A stretch of DNA of 64,000 nucleotides from Nitrospira sp. (GTDB lineage: Bacteria; Nitrospirota; Nitrospiria; Nitrospirales; Nitrospiraceae): positions 1 to 64,000 of the forward strand of contig JAOUHJ010000007.1 in NCBI GenBank assembly GCA_029865225.1. The letters are read 5' to 3'. Shown one piece after another: positions 1-7,648 of the stretch. The first letter of the stretch is position 1. Each line of letters starts with the position of its first letter. The translations under genes were made by a program, and so were the position numbers. The notes beneath the pieces were generated by a model. The model did not search any database and was not told where the DNA came from. It saw only the letters and a list, made by a program, of their open reading frames with translations.

Positions 1-2
1 TT

Positions 3-68
3 GGTGAGGTCACGGTTCTCCCCCTCCAGGAGTTCCTCAAGAACCTCTGGGATGAGGTCTATTCGTAA
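3..68 (+). CDS. C-terminal end of a gene entering from the left edge
   Basis: One forward frame is open from the window edge to a TAA and ends in a protein-like tail, LQEFLKNLWDEVYS. Only 21 codons are visible, so neither function nor reality can be settled. The product is unrecognised. The DNA that follows has no convincing forward gene until about 1.9 kb. Confidence 0.3.
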   Translation, partial: GEVTVLPLQEFLKNLWDEVYS

Positions 69-460
69 GGCAACAGTCTCTGTTGGGTGAGGAGCCTCGG
101 TTTCCATTCAGCTGAGGCACCGCGTCCGGAGACGCCGTGCCGCGTGGCGTCAGGCACCGTCGTCCCGCGCAACGCGGCCCGACCGTGCCGAGACAAGAGC
201 CGTCGATCATGGAGGGTGTGGCACACCCGTGGCAACCGCGCCACCGCGGACGGTGTCACGCTTGCAGCCGTTCGTAGCCACAGATTCGGAAGGTCTATTG
301 CGCCCCCGCCTGGGTGATGGGCGCAACACAATGTTGAGAAGTAGTCGGTGTGCGAGTCCGATGTTTGAGACCGTCATGGTCGGCTCGGCTCTTCGAGAGA
401 GATTGAGGGCAGAGTGAGGGACGCCATCACCAGGGCAAGGAACGGCGAGCGTAGCGTCAT
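59..460 (-). pseudogene. Possible remnant of a small exported protein with an in-frame stop
   Basis: On the reverse strand an ATG at 460 follows a strong ribosome binding site (AGGAGG, about 7 bases upstream) and opens a signal-peptide-like start, MTLRSPFLALVMASLTLPS. After 28 codons the frame hits TGA at 374-376. The same frame then stays open for about 104 more codons to a TAG at 59-61. The first part looks real; the second part is rich in Arg and Gly and may be chance. I read it as a truncated or decayed gene of unknown function. The alternative is a genuine 28-residue peptide. Bases 461-703 show nothing else. Confidence 0.25.
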
Positions 461-703
461 GCTGCAACTCCTCCTGTACGATGTAAAGCAACGCCTGTGG
501 CATGGCAGCATCGAGGCCGCATTCCGTGATTGGTATCTGTCGTTCCGACAGGCCGCAGCCTGCCCTTCGGGGTTGTGATGCACTGAATCGTCAGTGTCCG
601 TGAAGATATGAGAGGAGGGGAGAGTTCCCCCTCTCAGAAATGACAGGGAACGTCCGCTTCTTCTCTAGGAGAGTGATGACCTTTGCAAGACAACGCTCCG
701 TGA

Positions 704-1039
704 TCACGGCAGCGCGAGCATCAGATGTCCGATGCGAGCGGAGGCTGGCCGAACTTTGATTTCAATATCGTAGCCGAGCCGATTCAGGCACTCCATCAGC
801 TTGCGTTCGGACACATTGGAGAAGTCCCCACGCATCATGCTGGAGACCTTCGGTTGTGTGAGCCCCATCCGTGCGGCCGCGGCTTGCTGCGTCAGTCCTT
901 GTTGGCGAATCGCTCTCCGGATCTCGATCACCAGCCCGGCCTTGATTTTGAGCGTCTCGGCATCTGACAGATCCAAGTCTGCGAAGACATTACCAGACCC
1001 GCGATAGACCTCGATTCCTTCAATGACTCGTTTTTTCAT
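704..1039 (-). CDS. XRE-family antitoxin, HigA-like
   Basis: This 111-residue protein has a helix-turn-helix of the XRE type at about residues 45-85 (IRQQGLTQQAAAARMGLTQP then KVSSMMRGDFSNVS), matching the HigA/COG5606 antitoxins encoded after a phage Gp49-like toxin. In such pairs the antitoxin binds the toxin and represses the shared promoter. Its start lies inside the 3' end of the upstream toxin frame, overlapping by 20 bases, the usual layout for translational coupling. The reading frame is intact while the toxin frame is broken, so the antitoxin may now act alone. The family call rests on motif and arrangement; the cognate target was not tested. Confidence 0.8.
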   Translation of the reverse strand: MKKRVIEGIEVYRGSGNVFADLDLSDAETLKIKAGLVIEIRRAIRQQGLTQQAAAARMGLTQPKVSSMMRGDFSNVSERKLMECLNRLGYDIEIKVRPASARIGHLMLALP

Positions 1040-1397
1040 GTCGTCGCTCCTTGGCGAGCGCCTCAGCCACTTTCAGCCTGGCGCGGATGATGGCGAGATC
1101 CTCTTTCGGCGTGGCGATGCCATGCTTACTCTTTTATTGGAAACAATGGAGGACGAAGACCGCCTCCTTGAACTTCACGGTATACACCGCTCGATAGGTG
1201 CCGCTCCTGTCGTCTTCGACCACTTCAAGCACACCGGCGCTGCCCAATCCCTTGAGCACCTTCGCATCATCATGTTGATCACCAGCCTGCGCCAGCGATA
1301 ACGCGTACCCGAAGAATCGCCGAACGTCAGCTGGTAACGCCATCAAATCTTTATAGCTACTCCCAATCCATTCGAGCGGCCGTTCCTGACGCGGCAG
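1020..1397 (-). pseudogene. HigB-like (phage Gp49-type) toxin interrupted by an ochre stop
   Basis: The reverse frame encodes a RelE/HigB-type mRNA interferase. Recognisable parts are EWIGSSYKDLMALPADVRRF, GLGSAGVLEV, TYRAVYTVKF and the family tail KSKHGIATPKEDLAIIRARL. Between FVLHCFQ and the tail sits TAA at 1134-1136, where the family has a Lys-rich turn, so the C-terminal third is lost unless the stop is read through. The conserved N-terminus extends upstream of the first ATG (1343) to a CTG at 1397, where a start Met would be expected. An ATG-to-CTG change would be a second lesion, but a TTG at 1346 could serve as a shortened start. The frame continues past the stop to TGA at 1020, overlapping the antitoxin start. 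I infer an inactivated toxin; a sequencing error at 1134 is the alternative. Confidence 0.75.
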
Positions 1398-1402
1398 GGT
1401 GT

Positions 1403-1431
1403 AATTATGCCTGAACAGGTATAATTGTCAA
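1403..1431 (-). promoter_or_regulatory. Promoter with overlapping palindromic operator for the HigBA-like pair
   Basis: On the reverse strand there is a perfect -35 TTGACA (1431-1426), a 17-base spacer and ATAATT (1408-1403) as -10. A near-perfect palindrome, AATTATGCCTG-AA-CAGGTATAATT with one mismatched pair, covers 1403-1426, so a bound repressor would block the spacer and -10. This is the expected form of an autoregulated toxin-antitoxin promoter. Transcription would begin near 1396, almost on the first codon of the toxin frame, so the message may be leaderless. Confidence 0.7.
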
Positions 1432-1924
1432 ATACCCTTCACGGGATATTCCTCATTGGTCTCACAGGCCCGTTCGGCCCTCCAAGGCATTCAGCGACAA
1501 TCTGGATGGATGCGTCGTCGCCGTTAGCCGACAACCGCGTCAAACTCAAGACTGTCTCGAAGCCGACCCGTTGATCATCCTTCACCTCGACAAGCGGGTG
1601 AACTCTTGTCGGCGGTGAGCACAGGACCGTCTCGCCTCGTCCGCTGAATCTGCTCTGCGATGCCGTGCTGGTGATGAGCGGGGGCCAGCTTGTGATTTCT
1701 GGTCCGGTGCCTGTGCGCATCCGGCCGTCGCCCTGGCTTTTCGCCATCGGGCTGCGTCGATCATGCCCGCGCGCCGCGAACGATCGCGTCGTCTTCCACG
1801 GGCATTCCTCCGCATCGCGCCCGCCAGGTGACGGCGTCCTCTCTGTCTCCTTTGTCGTCGCTGTGTGGCCTCCACATCCTCGTGAGAGGCCAACACATCA
1901 ACTCTAACTCAAGGAGACAACACC
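1432..1924. other. Intergenic stretch with no convincing gene
   Basis: The best candidate here is a reverse frame from 1747 to 1439 (102 codons) whose last half reads like protein (VKDDQRVGFETVLSLTRLSA). It has no clear ribosome binding site and its first half is low in hydrophobic residues. Other open frames in the stretch are Arg-rich and look like GC-driven shadows. It may hold a decayed gene. The last bases before 1925 carry the binding site AAGGAG for the next gene. Confidence 0.35.
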
Positions 1925-2167
1925 ATGGCACCTCAAGACAAGAAACCCAAGCCGGTCACCACGCTTCGATGCAGCAGCATCAAAGCCAGCATCTGGATGA
2001 ATGAGGGCATGAACGGTCCGTTGTATAACGTGACCGTCGCTCGCTCGTACAAGGACCGAGATGGCGTCTGGAAGAATGTCGACTTCTTCGGTCTCGCGGA
2101 CCTGGACGCGCTCGTGGCGGTCACCCAACAGGCGAAACTCTGGGTCGCCGAGCGGTCGAGTCGCTGA
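1925..2167 (+). CDS. Small conserved protein typical of mobile elements
   Basis: An 80-residue soluble protein starting at ATG after AAGGAGACAACACC. Its pattern, a basic start, KPVTTLRCSSIKASIWMNEG, then YNVTVARSYKDRDGVWKNVD and a closing helix with LVAVTQQAKLWV, matches a family of small proteins often found in plasmid or integrative-element neighbourhoods; their beta-strand pattern resembles single-strand DNA-binding folds. Function is not known, and the DNA-binding suggestion is inference from pattern only. A strong hairpin follows nine bases after the stop, and a broken DUF6908-like gene comes next, which supports an element origin. Confidence 0.7.
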   Translation: MAPQDKKPKPVTTLRCSSIKASIWMNEGMNGPLYNVTVARSYKDRDGVWKNVDFFGLADLDALVAVTQQAKLWVAERSSR

Positions 2168-2175
2168 CCGTGACG

Positions 2176-2207
2176 GGAAGCCTCCGGCCTTCGCGCCGGG
2201 GGCTTCC
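2176..2207 (+). terminator. Strong GC hairpin between two accessory genes
   Basis: Two 13-base arms, GGAAGCCTCCGGC (2176-2188) and GCCGGGGGCTTCC (2195-2207), pair fully if one T-G wobble is allowed, around a 6-base loop. There is no T tract, so it is either a weak intrinsic terminator or an mRNA-stabilising stem. Confidence 0.55.
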
Positions 2208-2230
2208 TGCACCCAACAGAAAGGAACACG

Positions 2231-2659
2231 ATGATGAACTTGTATCAAGCCTTTGCGACGGATCTGACTCAATTACTCGGCCATGCACGTGCGGTGCGTA
2301 TCACGGTACCAAGCTACATGTCACTTTCGGTCGAGGACATCGGCATGAGTCCGGACGGGCACCGGTTGGTCTAGCTGTGCCAATACGGTGAACAGAACGG
2401 CGATCTCATGCGTGATCCCGATTTGGTGTTTCTGTTTCACAACATGCCCGACGGTGCGGCAGCCGAACCGGTGTCCTATCGGAACGACTATCTGGGGATC
2501 GTTCAGGACGTCTATCGGTATGACGAAGTTGGCAAACGCACCCATGTCCTGCCCTTGCTCAAACAGGACTTGCAGGAGTTTGCCCGGGCTTGGTTTGCCA
2601 CGCTCCGAGAGCAAGGCTTCTTTGCCCCCACGGCAGTTCGACACATCCTGTCCCTGTAA
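2231..2659 (+). pseudogene. DUF6908-like gene with an in-frame amber codon
   Basis: The frame starts at ATG ATG (2231) after AAGGAACACG and encodes MMNLYQAFATDLTQLLGHAR, then a conserved block around the stop: SPDGHRLV, TAG at 2372-2374 (codon 48), LCQYGEQNGDLMRDPDLVF. The family motif, a hydrophobic strand then HYYEQNGDLMxDP, runs straight through the stop, so the stop replaces a residue inside the domain. The frame then continues to TAA at 2659. A downstream ATG at 2408 could give an 83-residue fragment that lacks the N-terminal strands. DUF6908 proteins occur on plasmids and integrative elements and have no known activity. I infer decay. Confidence 0.65.
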
Positions 2660-2679
2660 GCTCGTCGAACGAGTGAGGC

Positions 2680-3492
2680 TTACTCCTTCGTGCCGAGAAA
2701 GAGAAAGCTGGTGGTCCGGGTATGGTTGAGGGCGGCACTGTAGAGCCGGTTGGTCGCGGCGTCGTAGAAGGCCACACCGGTGAGCGTCTCGGTTTCTTGG
2801 CGACAGGCGCCGCCTTTGATTGTGGCGCTGACATGAAACACATTTCCCTCTGCACGAGGAGACAAGGTGCCAGTCACGGTGCAGCCATCTGCTGTATAAC
2901 CGGACAGCGTCCCGGCTGCATCCACCGTCACGGTGACCGTGTGATTATCTGCACGGAGTCCAGTATAGGTCCCGGCCAGTAGATTCAGGTTCTGGGCCGA
3001 CTCAGCGTTCGCATCGTACGTACTCCTCACGCGTTCTGTCTCACCATTGAAATAGATGATTGTCAGGTGAAAACTCTCCTTCGGCACATAGGTGGCACTC
3101 ATCCTTCCCGCGCGAATGCTAGCGTCTTCCAGATGAAAATCTCTGGTGTTCGGGGACCCGAAGGAGCCAGAGTGCGAGGTGCCCGTGCCCTGAATCAGGC
3201 CAGCCAGGACGTGGGGATTGTCTCTAGCAGTATAGAAGAGCCAATATGAACCGTCCTCGAGGACCAGTCCAGTGACGGTACGACCTGTGGAAGTGGTGCC
3301 GGTCCAACGACCTTCCGCCGAGCTCGCCGTGGGCGGCAGTGACGACAAGTGGCGATCGCCATACCCGCCGCCACAGGCGACGGGAGCGAACCCACTATTA
3401 AAGCAGCTCGCAAAGCTGCCACAGGCTACGAGTCCACTCATTAAGCCGATGGCCAGCAGGCCTCGAAGAGTGCTCGTCCAATCCAGGCGCAT
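2680..3492 (-). CDS. Lipoprotein of unknown function
   Basis: A 270-residue protein with a lipoprotein signal peptide: positive start MRLDWTSTLRG, hydrophobic core, and lipobox GLVAC with Cys at about residue 24, followed by further Cys and Gly. The mature part is beta-rich and seems to hold two related units, one around GRWTGTTSTGRTVTGLVLED and one around GTYTGLRADNHTVTVTVDAA, each a strand pair ending in a G-T/S turn. The later Cys pair (DGCTVTG and GGACRQE) may form a disulfide. It is predicted to be membrane-anchored and to face the periplasm. No family is recognised. It is convergent with the left accessory genes and divergent from the regulator at 3898. Confidence 0.75.
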   Translation of the reverse strand: MRLDWTSTLRGLLAIGLMSGLVACGSFASCFNSGFAPVACGGGYGDRHLSSLPPTASSAEGRWTGTTSTGRTVTGLVLEDGSYWLFYTARDNPHVLAGLIQGTGTSHSGSFGSPNTRDFHLEDASIRAGRMSATYVPKESFHLTIIYFNGETERVRSTYDANAESAQNLNLLAGTYTGLRADNHTVTVTVDAAGTLSGYTADGCTVTGTLSPRAEGNVFHVSATIKGGACRQETETLTGVAFYDAATNRLYSAALNHTRTTSFLFLGTKE

Positions 3493-3897
3493 GAGTGGCT
3501 CTTCAACGTGACAACAAAACCCACAGGCTGTGCCCTGTATCTCAGGATAACAAGAAGTTCCTTCCCTTCATATGGGGGGAACCTCGACTTGCGAGAAACC
3601 AGACCAGTCCAGCTTGCCGCAGGCTCCTCCGACCAGCCGATCCCGGCCCATGTTTGGCATCTTCCGAGCAGCGTGAACGGTTCATCTAGGGTCTTGGATC
3701 CGTGTCGGCATAGGCATGCTGTAAGACCGATTTTAAGAGGTTGCTGGTTCTGCTGAGAGGTGGGCCCTCGAAACTGCTTGAGGTCGCTTCCTGGGGTCTT
3801 GCCCAAATAGTTGATATGACTTGCTTTGCTTCCCACAGATTATTATTCTAAGCCCGCGGATAAGTTCGTATTCCAAATGGAGTGAGATGGATTGAGT
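3493..3897. other. Divergent intergenic region before the first sigma-54 activator
   Basis: No gene is supported; a 131-codon reverse frame (3836-3441) overlaps the lipoprotein start and has no ribosome binding site. On the forward strand, TTGCTT, 17 bases, TATTCT (about 3812-3845) is a possible sigma-70 promoter for the activator, but the match is weak. GGAG at 3879-3882 is the only plausible ribosome binding site for the next gene. No sigma-54 or sigma-28 site was found here, so the top regulator appears to be expressed by housekeeping sigma factor. Confidence 0.4.
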
Positions 3898-5349
3898 ATG
3901 AGCCAAGTTCACGTGCTGGTTGTCGATGACGATCCTGCCTTGCGTGAGATTCTCCAGGAAACGCTCATGCGAGAAAGCTATAGCGTGTCCACGGCAGAGG
4001 ATGGGGCAGGCGCGGTCCAAGCGGTCAAAGAGACCGTGGTCCACATTGTGATCACGGACTTCCAGCTACCTGATATCGATGGACTCGAGGTCATTGACCG
4101 CCTTTCCAAGCTTGACGCCAAGATCATCCCTATCGTGATGACCGGATTCGGCACGATTGAAACAGCTGTCCGTGCCATGAAGTCCGGCGCGTTTGACTTT
4201 ATTACGAAGCCGTTTGACCTCGGAACCGTTGCAGCGGTTGTTCGGAGGGCCGCAGAATTTCATCGGCTTCGACAAGAAAACCATCTCTTGCGACGAGCAG
4301 TACGCGATCAATATCGATTGGAGCAATTGGTGGGGGTGAGCGAACCGATGCAACAGGTGTTGGAGTTCGTCCAAAAGGTGGCCGACAGCGACAGCACGGT
4401 CATGATCCAAGGCGAAAGCGGGACGGGCAAGGAGTTGGTTGCACGGATGCTCCACTTCAATAGCCAGAGGCGAGACCGTCCATTGGTGCCGGTGAATTGC
4501 GGCGCAATCCCTGAAAATCTCCTCGAATCAGAACTTTTTGGACACGAGAAGGGTGCCTTCACCGGTGCGACGCATGCGCGTATGGGTCGGTTTGAACTCG
4601 CTCATGGAGGCACGATTTTCCTGGATGAAATCGGCGAAATGAGTCTCCCCTTGCAAGTGAAGCTCCTTCGAGTCTTGCAAGAGCGGGAATTTGAACGGGT
4701 AGGTGGAAACCGGACGATTCATGTCGACGTACGTATTATTGCGGCGACGAATCAGGATTTAGAGGCAATGGTCGAAGAACGCCGTTTTCGGCAAGATTTG
4801 TTCTATCGACTCAATGTGATTCCCATTGTCATTCCACCACTTCGAGAACGCCGTACCGATATTCCGCTCCTGATCGATCACTTTCTGAACCGATTCAATC
4901 AGAGCAAGCGCACCGAGGTGGTCGGTCTTGACGATGAGGCGCTTCGACTCCTGACCGAATACGATTGGCCGGGAAACATTCGGGAGCTGGAAAATATGAT
5001 GGAACGGCTGGTCGTCCTGAAGAAGCAAGGAATCCTGGCCTCCGAAGACCTTCCGCAAAAGATCAGTCGGAGGTCCATGATCCCCGAGCTGAAAGAACAA
5101 TTCATACGACTGAGCGAGGATGGCATTCATCTCTCGAGAGAGGTCGAGCAGTACGAGAAACACCTCATCATGGAGGCCTTGAGGAAGGCCAACGGGGTCA
5201 CCTCCCGAGCGGCCCAACTCCTCCATCTCAATCGAACGACATTGGTTGAGAAGTTGAAGCGCAAGGGGGTTGATCCGCGATCACAGGTGGAAACCCTTCC
5301 GCTTTGGCCGCGCGCATCCAGTCAAAAGATTGACGACCTCACGACGTAG
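3898..5349 (+). CDS. NtrC-type sigma-54 activator with receiver domain
   Basis: A three-domain response regulator. The receiver domain (about 5-118) has the acidic pocket VVDDD, phospho-acceptor Asp54 in ITDFQLPDIDG, Thr in MTGFGT and Lys in TKPFD. The AAA+ domain has Walker A GESGTGKE, the sigma-54 contact loop GAFTGA, Walker B GGTIFLDEIGEM and the arginine-finger region RFRQDLFYRLN. A Fis-type helix-turn-helix lies near residues 415-450. It should bind upstream sites as a hexamer and drive open complex formation by sigma-54 polymerase. It precedes the sigma-54-promoted TPR-flrBC operon and is the best candidate for its activator (FlrA/FleQ role), although classical FlrA/FleQ proteins lack an intact receiver. 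A TTG at 3892 is an alternative start. Confidence 0.85.
   Translation: MSQVHVLVVDDDPALREILQETLMRESYSVSTAEDGAGAVQAVKETVVHIVITDFQLPDIDGLEVIDRLSKLDAKIIPIVMTGFGTIETAVRAMKSGAFDFITKPFDLGTVAAVVRRAAEFHRLRQENHLLRRAVRDQYRLEQLVGVSEPMQQVLEFVQKVADSDSTVMIQGESGTGKELVARMLHFNSQRRDRPLVPVNCGAIPENLLESELFGHEKGAFTGATHARMGRFELAHGGTIFLDEIGEMSLPLQVKLLRVLQEREFERVGGNRTIHVDVRIIAATNQDLEAMVEERRFRQDLFYRLNVIPIVIPPLRERRTDIPLLIDHFLNRFNQSKRTEVVGLDDEALRLLTEYDWPGNIRELENMMERLVVLKKQGILASEDLPQKISRRSMIPELKEQFIRLSEDGIHLSREVEQYEKHLIMEALRKANGVTSRAAQLLHLNRTTLVEKLKRKGVDPRSQVETLPLWPRASSQKIDDLTT
5321..5334. promoter_or_regulatory. FleQ-like box upstream of the TPR-flrBC promoter
   Basis: GTCAAAAGATTGAC is a GTCA-N6-TGAC palindrome that matches the published FleQ box (GTCAATAAATTGAC) at 12 of 14 positions. 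It lies inside the 3' end of the activator gene, about 105 bases upstream of the -24 element at 5439, a normal enhancer distance. A chance match is possible because the site is in coding DNA. Confidence 0.45.
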
Positions 5350-5437
5350 GCGACGCCGATCCTGACGGAATCCATCCCGTAACACGATCCTTCCTGAAAA
5401 GTATCCTGATTTCCTTGAACTTTTTTAACGCTGTCTA

Positions 5438-5453
5438 GGGCATGAGCCTTGCT
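5438..5453 (+). promoter_or_regulatory. Sigma-54 promoter of the TPR-flrB-flrC operon
   Basis: GGGCAT-GAGCC-TTGCT has GG at 5439-5440 and GC at 5451-5452, the required 10-base gap, and a TTGC -12 element. Transcription would start near 5464, so the first GTG (5468) would leave almost no leader; the GTG at 5483 may be the true start. Confidence 0.65.
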
Positions 5454-5467
5454 GATGCCTTATCGCC

Positions 5468-7648
5468 GTGTATCGATGTAACGTGCGATATGCTCAATTG
5501 ATAGGTTCGATTGCCGTCTGGATGGCATGCGTCCCGGTGGCGATCGGCGAGTCTACTCCTCCGTCTTCCTCCACCCTCACGAATACGCCACCGGTCGAAC
5601 GTCCGGCTACCATGCAAGCTCCGGCGTGGATTGAAAGGCTTGCGCAACCGCTGCCCGACGATGGACCGAGGGCGGAAGGCCAGTCCTCTGGGATTGATGG
5701 ACTCGCGTGGCAGGAAGGCCGATCCGCCTACAAGAAAGGAGCGTGGGGCGAGGCTCAACGCTTTTTTGAAAAGATCGTGCACGATCATCCTGAAAGCTCG
5801 CTGGTTCCCTCGGCGAAAGCATACTTGGTTGAGTTATCCCTTCGGGATGAGGCTATAACGCAGAACCGATCCGAGGCCATTCAAGAGTACAAGAAGCTTC
5901 TGCGCGACCATCCGCAGTCCTCCAACGCCAGGAGAGCGGAATGGCGGATCGCAGATTTGTACTTTGAGCAAGGGTGGTTTCAAGAAGCACAGGCATTTTA
6001 CGAGCAAGCCATGGCTCATTCCCTCCATCTTCCGTTCGACGGGAATCGGGCCTTGTTAGGGCTCGGTTATACGTTGATGGCCACGGGGAAATGGCGAGAT
6101 GCTGAGCACGCCTTTGCAAATCTGAGAAAGCGAAGTGAGAGTGATTCGTTGCTGCAGGGTGCCACGGTGGGATTGGCCCATGCGTTATTCAGGCAAAAAC
6201 GCCTTTCCGATGCACAGCCCATCTATGATCTGAGCTATCGACTTTGGCCTCATCTAGTCAAAGGCGATCCGGTCACGCTTCAGCGCTATGCCATTACGGA
6301 GGCGCACGCACACCATGACGTCTCCGCGCGAGACTTGATGCTCCTCTTCTACAATCTCTATCCACGCCATGAGTATGCGCCAAAAGCTTTGCTGCATGTG
6401 GCTGAAACCTTGCGAAGTGCCGGGCAGAGACCCCTGGCTGAGTTTGTGTATGCCTTGATCCCGTCGATTTATCCCCAGAGCCAGCTGGACTCAATGGTCA
6501 AGCTACGACTTGCCACGCTCCGGACTCAGAGTCGTGTATCGGACGACGGCAATATCCTCAGTCCGATCATCGGAGCCATGATTCACAACGTGACGGCTCC
6601 GATAGACACCACAGCTTCATATCGAGCGCTGCTGGAGGAGATCGCCCTTCGGGAGGCGGACTCTCCTACAGGAAGCGAAGCGCTGTTTTACCTCGGGGAA
6701 GAGTACGAGAAGAGAAATGAGCTCAACGAGGCCATCCGTACGTACAAGGAGGTGACCTTTCGCACTGCAAGGGGAAGTGAGTTATGGGCCACAAAAGCCG
6801 CAGCGCGGTTGTCAGCCCTCCTCATACCATGGATTGAGGCGGCGATTGCATCGCATGACGATTGGACGGTCGTGAGTTTGTATCACCGACATGGCGTCAT
6901 AGCCGAGCAACGGTACGCGCGGTCCCCAGTGTTGCTGGAGATTGCCGAATCCCACAAGCGTCTAGGGTTTACGGCCGAGGCCGTGCGGCTGTTTCAGCAA
7001 GTCTTGAAAGTGCAGAAAGATTCGGCACTGGTTGAACCTGCCTTGCTGGGGCTTGGAAAGCTCTACCTCGATCAACAGGATCCCGAGGCGGCCAGGAAAG
7101 TCCTGGAGCGATACCGGTTTCAATTTCCTCTCGGGCGATACGACGGAGAGGTCCTGCATCTTCTAATCAGCGCCGTACGACAACAGCGTGACCTGCAAAG
7201 CCTCCTTCATCTCTGCCGAACATGGCTTGTGCGCCATCCGGCGCATCGCGAGCGCCCCGCCATGTATGTGCAGCTGGCCAAGACGTTGGGTGAATTGGAA
7301 AAGCTCGGTGAATCCGCACTGGCGTATGAAGAAGCGTTCAAAGCCGGCGCGACACAGTCTGTCGCCACGCTGCTGTCCTACGCGGATACGTTGTCTCGGT
7401 TGAATCGACATGAGTCGGCGGTTGCAGCCTACCGATCGGTGTTGGAAAAGAAACCAACGGCTCAGCAAGCTGAATGGGCACACTTGCAAACGGCCAAGCA
7501 TTGGACGGCGCTCAAGCAATACGATCGAGCCACCATTGCACTGGCAGAGCTTGATGTCGCCGACGATCAGATGATCAACCGCGTTGCCGCATCCCTGAAA
7601 CTCAGTCTGCAAACGGCCCGCCTATCTCAGAAAGTGAAGGGGCTATGA
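5468..7648 (+). CDS. Secreted tetratricopeptide-repeat protein heading the flrBC operon
   Basis: About 726 residues. A signal peptide (QLIGSIAVWMACVPVAIGES) is followed by a Ser/Thr/Pro linker and then helical TPR pairs across the whole protein, for example ARRAEWRIADLYFEQGWFQE, ALFYLGEEYEKRNELNEAIR and LLGLGKLYLDQQDPEAARKV. It is predicted to be periplasmic and to act as a protein-binding scaffold; no enzyme motif is seen. Its stop overlaps the kinase start by four bases, so the two are translated together. The position suggests that it senses or transmits basal-body assembly state to the kinase, but that is inference. GTG at 5468 or 5483 could be the start; the latter fits the promoter better. 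Confidence 0.8.
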   Translation: MYRCNVRYAQLIGSIAVWMACVPVAIGESTPPSSSTLTNTPPVERPATMQAPAWIERLAQPLPDDGPRAEGQSSGIDGLAWQEGRSAYKKGAWGEAQRFFEKIVHDHPESSLVPSAKAYLVELSLRDEAITQNRSEAIQEYKKLLRDHPQSSNARRAEWRIADLYFEQGWFQEAQAFYEQAMAHSLHLPFDGNRALLGLGYTLMATGKWRDAEHAFANLRKRSESDSLLQGATVGLAHALFRQKRLSDAQPIYDLSYRLWPHLVKGDPVTLQRYAITEAHAHHDVSARDLMLLFYNLYPRHEYAPKALLHVAETLRSAGQRPLAEFVYALIPSIYPQSQLDSMVKLRLATLRTQSRVSDDGNILSPIIGAMIHNVTAPIDTTASYRALLEEIALREADSPTGSEALFYLGEEYEKRNELNEAIRTYKEVTFRTARGSELWATKAAARLSALLIPWIEAAIASHDDWTVVSLYHRHGVIAEQRYARSPVLLEIAESHKRLGFTAEAVRLFQQVLKVQKDSALVEPALLGLGKLYLDQQDPEAARKVLERYRFQFPLGRYDGEVLHLLISAVRQQRDLQSLLHLCRTWLVRHPAHRERPAMYVQLAKTLGELEKLGESALAYEEAFKAGATQSVATLLSYADTLSRLNRHESAVAAYRSVLEKKPTAQQAEWAHLQTAKHWTALKQYDRATIALAELDVADDQMINRVAASLKLSLQTARLSQKVKGL

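Noticed and set aside
1582-1896. 104-codon reverse frame rich in Arg
   Set aside because: Composition is that of a GC-driven shadow; no motif and no ribosome binding site.
59-2659. Stop-codon recoding in the left region
   Set aside because: Three different stop codons are involved and the flagellar genes end normally with TAA, TAG and TGA, so general recoding is not credible.
3441-3836. 131-codon reverse frame before the lipoprotein
   Set aside because: It overlaps the lipoprotein start in another frame, has no ribosome binding site and has no recognisable pattern.
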